Assembly: GCF_013337185.1 (NCBI RefSeq)
Contig: NZ_SWDE01000001.1
Coordinates: 806,001 to 870,000 of the forward strand
Direction: 5' to 3'
Length of the DNA stretch: 64,000 nt
Origin: Serratia proteamaculans
Lineage (GTDB): Bacteria > Pseudomonadota > Gammaproteobacteria > Enterobacterales > Enterobacteriaceae
Below, piece by piece: positions 57,996 through 64,000 of this stretch. The stretch's first letter is position 1. Every line of letters begins with the position of its first letter. Below the pieces are notes generated by a model, which had not been told where the DNA came from, did no database searches, and saw nothing but the letters and a program-made list of their open reading frames with translations. The position numbers and the translations under genes were made by a program.

Positions 57996-59974
57996 GCACC
58001 GTCACCTTCCTGAACGGTAGTACGCAGGAAGTAATCCAACGTATCAGCGACGGTTTGCTGCATGGCGATGGTTGGCTGCCAATCGAGCAAACGGCGGGCA
58101 TTCTTGATGCTCGGCGTGCGGTGCTCAACGTCCTGATAACCTTTACCATAATAGCTGCTGCTTTCAACGTCCTTGAAGCCGGCAAACGGCGGGAAACGAT
58201 CGCGCAACGGATGGTTATTGAAGCTTTCGAGCAGCATTTCTGCCAATTCGCGGATGCTGGCTTCGTTGGTCGGGTTACCGATGTTAACGATCTGGCCGTC
58301 GCACAGGCCATCACGGTTTTCGATAATACGGAACAGCGCTTCGATACCGTCATTGATGTCGGTGAAGCAACGTTTTTGCGCGCCGCCGTCCATCAATTTA
58401 ATTGGCGAGCCTTCCACCAGGTTGAGGATCAGCTGGGTAATGGCACGGGAAGAACCGATACGCGCGGCATCCAGGTTATCCAGACGTGGCCCCATCCAGT
58501 TAAATGGACGGAACAGAGTGAACTTCAAGCCTTCTTTGGCGCCGTAGGCCCAGATCACTCGGTCCAGCAACTGCTTGGATACCGAGTAAATCCAGCGCTG
58601 TTTGTTGATCGGGCCAACAATCAGGCGTGAGTGGTCTTCGTCAAATTCCTTGTCGTCACACATGCCGTACACCTCGGAGGTGGACGGGAAGATAATGCGC
58701 TTGTTGTATTTCACGCAGTCGCGGACGATTTTCAGGTTTTCTTCGAAATCCAGCTCGAATACGCGCAGTGGGTTACGGGTGTATTCAATCGGCGTAGCAA
58801 TCGCCACCAGCGGCAGAACCACGTCACATTTCTTGATGTGGTACTCGATCCACTCGGAATGGATGCTGATATCCCCTTCCACGAAGTGGAAACGCGGATT
58901 ATCCAGGAAACGGCTGATGGCGTCAGAACCGATATCCAGACCGTAGATATCGTAGCGGTCATCACGCAGCAGACGTTCGGTCAGGTGGTTACCGATAAAA
59001 CCGTTAACGCCAAGGATCAGCACGCGGGTTCTGCGCTTCATTACTGCGTTAGGTTTCGCGGCCAGACGGACATCGGTGACGATACCCATTTCCTGCGCCA
59101 GACGAGTGCCTTGCACGTACAGGCCCGATTCGTTTTGGCCGGCCACAATTTCCAGCGCACCTTCACCGCAGGCAATGATCAGCGGAGAGGTACTGAGCAC
59201 GGTACCCGGCTGCTTATCGTGCTGGGTATCCAGCACGCGGGCACGCCAGACAATCAGTTTACGCTGGCCAAGGTAGCTGAAAGCACCAGGGTAAGGCTCG
59301 GTCACGGCGCGGATCAGGTTGTTGATTTCCTGCGCGGATTTATGCCACAGAATTTCACCGTCTGCCGCAGTGCGACGACCAAAATAGCTGGCTTCAGCTT
59401 CGTTTTGCTTGGTGAATGAGGCGGTCCCGTTTTTCAGCTTCGGCAGTTGCTCTTTCAGCAGCGTCTGTGCCGCTTCCAGCACTTTTTTGTGCAGCGTCAG
59501 CGCGGTATCTTCAGCGGCAATCGCCACTTTTTGTTGGCCAACAATATCACCGGCATCCGGACGCTTAACCATTTTGTGCAGCGTGGCACCGGTTTCGGTT
59601 TCACCGTTGACCAGCGCCCAGTTTACCGGTGCGCGACCACGGTAATGCGGCAGCAGTGAGCCATGCAGATTGAAGCCGCCTTTTGGCGCCAGTGACAGCA
59701 GCTGTTCGCTCAGCATATTGCGGTAATAGAATGAGAAAATAATCTCAGGCTGCATCTCGCGGATACGTTCAATCCACAGCGGGTGGTTAACGTCTTCCGG
59801 CGCATAAACCGGCAACTCCAATTCGGCACCCACACGGGCAACGGAGGAGAAAAAGTTGTTCTCACCAGGATCGTCGGTATGGGTGAATACCGCCTGAACA
59901 TCATAGCCCGCGTCAGTCAGCGCTTTCAGACCCGCGCAGCCAATATCATGGTAAGCAAATACGATAGCTTTCAT
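57992..59974 (-). CDS. arnA: Bifunctional UDP-L-Ara4N formyltransferase / UDP-glucuronate decarboxylase
   Basis: A 660-residue fusion, the E. coli length. The N-terminal formyltransferase (about 1-304) has Asn102 and His104 (FNLHGSLLP). The C-terminal SDR decarboxylase (about 316-660) has [10 protein letters not shown] and the catalytic STSEVYG. The pathway goes UDP-glucuronate to UDP-Ara4O, then ArnB, then formylation. Its ATG shares one base with the arnC stop. Confidence 0.97.
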   Translation of the reverse strand: MKAIVFAYHDIGCAGLKALTDAGYDVQAVFTHTDDPGENNFFSSVARVGAELELPVYAPEDVNHPLWIERIREMQPEIIFSFYYRNMLSEQLLSLAPKGGFNLHGSLLPHYRGRAPVNWALVNGETETGATLHKMVKRPDAGDIVGQQKVAIAAEDTALTLHKKVLEAAQTLLKEQLPKLKNGTASFTKQNEAEASYFGRRTAADGEILWHKSAQEINNLIRAVTEPYPGAFSYLGQRKLIVWRARVLDTQHDKQPGTVLSTSPLIIACGEGALEIVAGQNESGLYVQGTRLAQEMGIVTDVRLAAKPNAVMKRRTRVLILGVNGFIGNHLTERLLRDDRYDIYGLDIGSDAISRFLDNPRFHFVEGDISIHSEWIEYHIKKCDVVLPLVAIATPIEYTRNPLRVFELDFEENLKIVRDCVKYNKRIIFPSTSEVYGMCDDKEFDEDHSRLIVGPINKQRWIYSVSKQLLDRVIWAYGAKEGLKFTLFRPFNWMGPRLDNLDAARIGSSRAITQLILNLVEGSPIKLMDGGAQKRCFTDINDGIEALFRIIENRDGLCDGQIVNIGNPTNEASIRELAEMLLESFNNHPLRDRFPPFAGFKDVESSSYYGKGYQDVEHRTPSIKNARRLLDWQPTIAMQQTVADTLDYFLRTTVQEGDGA

Positions 59975-60954
59975 TATTCTTCTTCCTGAGTATTGTGGTT
60001 CGGCTGCTCACCGACCACTTTCTGAACAAAATAACGTGGACGAGCACGAACGTCGGTATAGATGCGACCGATGTACTCTCCCAACAGGCCCATGCCGACA
60101 AACTGGGCGCCGATAAAGGTAAATAACACGGCAAACAGGGTGAACACCCCGCCGCCCGACCATTCAGGCCCCATAATCAAGCGCAGGGCGATCAACAGTA
60201 CCGCCAGCACAAAACCTGACAGCGCCACCACACTGCCCACCACGCTGAGCAAACGCAGCGGTGTTGTGGTCAGACAGGTGATCAGGTCATACATCAGGTT
60301 AATCAGCTTCATCAGGCTGTATTTGGAATCGCCAAACTCGCGCTCGGCATGCAGCACTTCAATTTCAGTGGTGCGACGGGCAAAAGTATTCGCCAGAATG
60401 GGGATAAAGGTACTGCGCTCGTGGCAGTTCAACATCGCCTCGATAATATGGCGGCGATAGGCGCGCAACATGCAGCCGTAATCCCCCATCGATTTACCGG
60501 TGGCACGTTGGATCATCATATTGATGATGCGTGAGGCGCTTTTACGGAACCAGGAATCCTGACGGTTGGCACGCACGGTGCCCACCACGTCGTAACCTTC
60601 TTCCGCCACTTTCACCAAACGAGGGATCTCTTCCGGCGGGTTTTGCAAATCGGCATCCAGCGTAATCACCAGATCGCCACTGACCTGATTGAAACCGGCC
60701 ATGATGGCTGAATGTTGGCCATAGTTACGGTTGAGCAACACGGCAATCACACAGCTGCCCGGCTGTTCAGCCGCGGCGGTCAGCATATCGGCAGAATTGT
60801 CGCTGCTGCCGTCATCGACCAGGATAATTTCATAAGCTTGGGTCAGTTGTTTACAGGCGGCGGTGGTACGTTCGAGCAAGGCAGGCAAACTTTCCTGCTC
60901 GTTATAGACCGGGATCACCACCGAAACTTTTTTTATCGGTTCAACGCGAGACAC
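59974..60954 (-). CDS. arnC: Undecaprenyl-phosphate 4-formamido-L-Ara transferase
   Basis: GT2 glycosyltransferase with two C-terminal membrane segments, 326 residues from the GTG at 60954 (E. coli 322). [42 protein letters not shown] and [12 protein letters not shown] are conserved. The GTG follows GGAG by 8 bases; the upstream part of the frame is inside arnB. It overlaps arnB by 14 bases. Confidence 0.94.
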   Translation of the reverse strand: MSRVEPIKKVSVVIPVYNEQESLPALLERTTAACKQLTQAYEIILVDDGSSDNSADMLTAAAEQPGSCVIAVLLNRNYGQHSAIMAGFNQVSGDLVITLDADLQNPPEEIPRLVKVAEEGYDVVGTVRANRQDSWFRKSASRIINMMIQRATGKSMGDYGCMLRAYRRHIIEAMLNCHERSTFIPILANTFARRTTEIEVLHAEREFGDSKYSLMKLINLMYDLITCLTTTPLRLLSVVGSVVALSGFVLAVLLIALRLIMGPEWSGGGVFTLFAVLFTFIGAQFVGMGLLGEYIGRIYTDVRARPRYFVQKVVGEQPNHNTQEEE

Positions 60955-62095
60955 GTAACGACTCCACAACAGAAGACAAGGCTTTAACCACGCGATCAAC
61001 ATCGGCGTCGGTCATATCAGGGAATAACGGCAAGGTGCACAGACGTGCCGAGTTCCATTCGGTATTGGGCAAGGACAGCTGCGGATAGCGTTCACGGTAA
61101 AATTTCTGGGTGTGGGCGGCGCGGAAATGCAGGCCGGTACCGATACCCACTTCCTTCAGACGTTCCATTAACTGATCGCGATCGATACCGCAGCGATCAG
61201 CATCAACACGCACCATAAACAGATGCCAGGCATGGTCGTGCGGATAATCAGGGAGCCCCAGCGGCAGGAAAGGCGAACCTTCCAGTGCGGTGAGATAACG
61301 TTGTGCCAGCGCCTTGCGGCGAGCATTAAGCTGCGGCAAGCGGGCCAACTGCACCACGGCGATGGCGGCGTGGATATCGGAAAGATTGTATTTATAACCA
61401 GGCTCGACCACTTCGGCCTGTGGCTTGCGCCCCAGTTGCTGGCGGTCAAAAGCATCAACGGCCAGGCCGTGGAACTTCAGGCAGCGCAGGCGATCCGCCA
61501 GTTCGTCGTCGTCGGTGGCGATCAGGCCGCCTTCGGCACAGGTCAGGTTTTTAATCGCGTGGAATGAGAATATTGCCGTGCCGCGAGCCCCTACCCACTC
61601 ACCGTTGTAACGGGCACCCACCGCATGGGCGGCGTCTTCAATCAGAGGAAGGTTGTGACGTTTAGCCACTTCACGCAATGCATCCATCTGCAGTGGTGCG
61701 CCGGCGTAGTGCACCGGGACAATGGCTTTGGTTTTTGTCGTAATGGCGGCTTCAACATCACTGGCGCTGACCATCAGCGTATCGCGGTCAACGTCAATCA
61801 TCACCGGCGTCGCGCCGAGCAATTCAATCATGTTGAGGGTAGAAACCCAGGTCTGTGAAGGGGTGATAACTTCATCGCCTGGGCCAATGTTTAGCGCCAT
61901 CAGGGTGATGTGCATACCCGCAGTAGCGGAACAGACGGCAATGGCGTGTTTGCAGCCAAAGGTGGCACAGAACTCACTTTCCAACTGCTGATTTTGCGGC
62001 CCGGTGGTGATCCAACCTGAGCGCAGTACCTTTTCTACCGCCGCGATCTCTTCATCGCCAATCGCCGGGCGTGAGAAAGGTAAAAATTGATCCAT
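60941..62095 (-). CDS. arnB: UDP-4-amino-4-deoxy-L-arabinose aminotransferase
   Basis: PLP-dependent DegT-family enzyme that makes UDP-L-Ara4N using glutamate. It is 384 residues from ATG 62095 (E. coli 379-385). The PLP lysine is Lys182 ([13 protein letters not shown]). [14 protein letters not shown] and EDAAHAVGA are conserved. First gene of arnBCADTEF, behind a PmrA box about 120 bases upstream. Confidence 0.96.
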   Translation of the reverse strand: MDQFLPFSRPAIGDEEIAAVEKVLRSGWITTGPQNQQLESEFCATFGCKHAIAVCSATAGMHITLMALNIGPGDEVITPSQTWVSTLNMIELLGATPVMIDVDRDTLMVSASDVEAAITTKTKAIVPVHYAGAPLQMDALREVAKRHNLPLIEDAAHAVGARYNGEWVGARGTAIFSFHAIKNLTCAEGGLIATDDDELADRLRCLKFHGLAVDAFDRQQLGRKPQAEVVEPGYKYNLSDIHAAIAVVQLARLPQLNARRKALAQRYLTALEGSPFLPLGLPDYPHDHAWHLFMVRVDADRCGIDRDQLMERLKEVGIGTGLHFRAAHTQKFYRERYPQLSLPNTEWNSARLCTLPLFPDMTDADVDRVVKALSSVVESLRVSR

Positions 62096-62198
62096 AGTTA
62101 ACCCCAAACGTATCAAACTGCTTTAATGACACTGTAGATCTCTTTTATTTAACGAATATTAAACGCCAGAGAGAATCGTTCCTGGTGGATTAACTGCC

Positions 62199-62231
62199 AA
62201 TGTACGGCCGCAAGCTTAACTAAACCTTAAG
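62199..62231 (-). promoter_or_regulatory. PmrA (BasR) box and promoter of the arn operon
   Basis: On the minus strand CTTAAG-GTTTA-GTTAAG (62231-62215), then 10 bases, then TACATT (62204-62199). It fits YTTAAK-N5-YTTAAK with one deviating base. The geometry is identical to that at eptA. The leader would be about 97 bases. Confidence 0.8.
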
Positions 62232-62411
62232 ATGCGATTTATTATCAGCTAGCTATCTGATCTGCGGGGGCCATCATCATTAAATTAAATTGATTTGATA
62301 ATCAATTAGTTATAGTTATATGTAATTATTTAATTATTTTGTTTGAACTTAATCATCGTAGCACGTCAGCGACGGTTTTCAAGATTGATGAGGTAATTTT
62401 TAGAGCGGTGG
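62232..62411. other. AT-rich segment upstream of the arn promoter
   Basis: About 180 bases, very AT-rich at 62280-62345, with no gene; possibly bent DNA bound by H-NS or IHF. Confidence 0.4.
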
Positions 62412-62438
62412 CAAAATAAAGCCGGTCGTTACCCGGCT
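62412..62438 (-). terminator. Terminator of the btu operon
   Basis: AGCCGG/CCGGCT arms at 62420-62438 followed on the minus strand by TTTATTTT. It separates btuD from arnB. Confidence 0.75.
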
Positions 62439-62495
62439 ATTTATATCAGGTCCGTTTATTTTCCGTTTAAGTCGCATTTTCAATGCACTAACGCA

Positions 62496-63251
62496 TTATG
62501 CCGTTTTGGTCATAATCCAGCGTTGATCGCCGACTGCCTGCAGGTGAAAATCCACGTCATAGATCTGTGAAAGCAGCACCGGCTCCATCACTTCCCGCGT
62601 GGTGCCCTGCGCGACAAGACGCCCGGCATGCAGCAACCAGACCCGATCGGCCTGCTGCAAGGTATGATTAAGGTCGTGCGCGCAAACCAACGCGCTGCGC
62701 CCACTCTGACAAAACTCACGCAGCAACCGATCCAGCGCCACCTTCTGCGCTACGTCCAGACTATTGGTCGGTTCATCCAGCAGCAAAAGTTGGCTATGAG
62801 GATTGACCGTCGGCCAAACCTGCAGCAATACCGCGGCCAACCGCACCCGCTGCCATTCACCGCCGGACAACTGAGTCAGCATACGCGGCAGCTTGTCCAT
62901 CAATTTTAAACGCTGGCACAGATAAACAATGGTGCTCTCCAGCGCCTGTTCCGTGCTCCCTGCAGGCCGGTGCAGTTCCAGATACTGGAATACCGGCATC
63001 AGCGCCACCGGTGGCTGTTGCTGGCTTAAATAAGCACGGCGCAGAGCCAGCTCATTGCCCTGATAACCCGCCAGCGGTTGGCCTGCCAGCAGGATCTCCC
63101 CCGTGCCGGGCAGTATGCCCGCCAGGCAAGCCAGCAGTGTACTTTTGCCGGCACCGTTCGGACCAATAAGGTGAAACTGCAACCCAGCATCGACCTGTGC
63201 TGAAAACGGGGCCAGACGCCCTTCTACCCCAACCTGACTGAGTTGCAGCAT
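62496..63251 (-). CDS. btuD: Vitamin B12 ABC transporter ATPase
   Basis: A 251-residue ABC ATPase (E. coli BtuD 249). Walker [10 protein letters not shown], signature QLSGGEWQRVRLA and Walker B LLLLDEPTNSLDVAQ are intact. It powers BtuC for cobalamin import. It follows btuE by 25 bases, as in E. coli. Confidence 0.95.
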   Translation of the reverse strand: MLQLSQVGVEGRLAPFSAQVDAGLQFHLIGPNGAGKSTLLACLAGILPGTGEILLAGQPLAGYQGNELALRRAYLSQQQPPVALMPVFQYLELHRPAGSTEQALESTIVYLCQRLKLMDKLPRMLTQLSGGEWQRVRLAAVLLQVWPTVNPHSQLLLLDEPTNSLDVAQKVALDRLLREFCQSGRSALVCAHDLNHTLQQADRVWLLHAGRLVAQGTTREVMEPVLLSQIYDVDFHLQAVGDQRWIMTKTA

Positions 63252-63276
63252 TATGAATTATCGCTCCTTCTTTATA

Positions 63277-63828
63277 TTACTCGGCCAACGCCTGTTTGAC
63301 GGCGGCCACCAACGCAGGATCTTCCGGTGTCATGTCCGGGGAGAAACGTTGGATCACCTTGCCATCACGTCCGATCAGGAATTTCTCAAAATTCCACAGA
63401 ATGTCCCCGGTTTGCTTCGGTGCCCGGCCTTTACTGCTCATGCGCTCCAGGAATCCACTGTCCTGCGGCGCCACGGCCTGCGGTTCGGCAGCAATCAATG
63501 CCTGGTACAACGGATGGCGGTTTTCGCTGTTCACTTCAAGCTTGGCAAACATCGGGAACTCAACGCCAAAGGTGCCACGGCAAAACGCCAGGATCTCTTC
63601 GTTGCTGCCAGGCTCCTGTCCGAGGAACTCGTTGGATGGGAAGCCCAATACCTCAAACCCCTGGTCACGGTAGGTTTCGTACAGGGCTTCCAGCCCGGCA
63701 TATTGCTTGGTCAGGCCACATTCCGAAGCCACATTAACCACCAGCAACACGCTGCCTTTATATTTGCCCAGCGTGGTGGATTGATTTTCGATAGTGTTCA
63801 GCGGAATGTCATAAATCGCTTGAGTCAT
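63277..63828 (-). CDS. btuE: Thioredoxin/glutathione peroxidase BtuE
   Basis: A 183-residue glutathione-peroxidase fold protein, the E. coli BtuE length. Cys37 (NVASECGLT) is peroxidatic; Gln in FLGQEPGS and Trp in ILWNFEKFL complete the site. Despite its name, it is not needed for B12 uptake in E. coli; it reduces peroxides. AGAGGATAAG stands before the start. Confidence 0.95.
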   Translation of the reverse strand: MTQAIYDIPLNTIENQSTTLGKYKGSVLLVVNVASECGLTKQYAGLEALYETYRDQGFEVLGFPSNEFLGQEPGSNEEILAFCRGTFGVEFPMFAKLEVNSENRHPLYQALIAAEPQAVAPQDSGFLERMSSKGRAPKQTGDILWNFEKFLIGRDGKVIQRFSPDMTPEDPALVAAVKQALAE

Positions 63829-63869
63829 GGAGCTTATCCTCTTGTTTTACTTGCAGGTGAACAGAGAAA

Positions 63870-64000
63870 CTACCTTAAGCTTTTTACCCGGGTCAGTAAC
63901 CAGATAAATAGCGGTGCCCCCAGCGTGGCGGTTACCACGCCGATGGGTAATTCAGCCGACAGCAGCGTAATACGCGCCACCACATCGGCCGCCAGCAACA
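63870..64000 (-). CDS. btuC: Vitamin B12 permease, C-terminal end (cut by window edge)
   Basis: Forty-three codons reading [35 protein letters not shown] and TRVKSLR, matching the BtuC C-terminus. The remainder lies outside the window. Confidence 0.9.
   Translation of the reverse strand, partial: LLAADVVARITLLSAELPIGVVTATLGAPLFIWLLTRVKSLR

Overview
The window is a chromosomal segment of a Serratia-type enterobacterium, closest in character to the liquefaciens/proteamaculans side of the genus. The evidence is protein-level resemblance to E. coli K-12 across most genes, a 616-residue type I-secreted lipase of the Serratia LipA family, a heme-uptake locus of the Yersinia/Serratia type and a complete arnBCADTEF operon. 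No phage, transposon, CRISPR array or plasmid function was seen. The backbone is collinear with the E. coli sodC to btuC segment (sodC, ydhF, ydhL, nemRA, gloA, rnt, grxD, mepH, sodB, ynhF, purR, punR/punC, cfa, ribE, mdtK, tRNA-Val, pykF, lpp, ldtE, suf, menI, ydiJ, ydiK, rprA, ppsA/ppsR, aroH, selO, ydiV, nlpC, btuDEC). Accessory genes sit between backbone genes.

Region by region. 0-7 kb: 5' end of sodC, secreted lipase lipA, aldo-keto reductase, DUF1289 protein, a divergent LysR/SDR pair and the lipid A phosphoethanolamine transferase eptA behind a PmrA-type box. 7-16 kb: electrophile and oxidative-stress genes (nemR, nemA, gloA, grxD, sodB), with idi between nemA and gloA, RNase T, the peptidoglycan hydrolase mepH, the microprotein gene ynhF, purR and the regulator punR. 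16-25 kb: punC, cfa with a long leader, an I78-type lipoprotein, ribE, mdtK, three identical tRNA-Val(GAC) genes, a small cupin, pykF with a Cra operator and lpp. 25-32 kb: ldtE and sufABCDSE under a Fur box. 32-43 kb: an unrecognised Fur-controlled gene, menI-ydiJ, ydiK, the small RNA rprA with an RcsB box, ppsA/ppsR and aroH. 43-50 kb: a glutathione peroxidase and the heme locus hemP-hemR-hemS-hmuTUV. 50-64 kb: selO, an EAL protein at the ydiV position, lplA, nlpC, arnBCADTEF behind a second PmrA-type box, and btuD-btuE-btuC (btuC cut by the window end).

The genes group by regulator. Iron: Fur boxes stand before suf, the unknown gene and hemP. Envelope and cationic-peptide response: eptA and arn share one promoter architecture, and rprA, lpp, mepH, nlpC and ldtE add envelope functions. 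Carbon switch: Cra sites are placed for repression of pykF and, probably, activation of ppsA. Electrophile defence: a palindromic NemR operator stands at nemR and a compressed copy stands before nemA.

I found no clearly new multi-gene system. The best candidates for new biology are the Fur-controlled unknown gene at 32389-32793, the EAL protein at the ydiV locus that keeps all canonical catalytic residues, the cupin lacking its metal ligands, the divergent RprA homologue and the shared PmrA promoter module.
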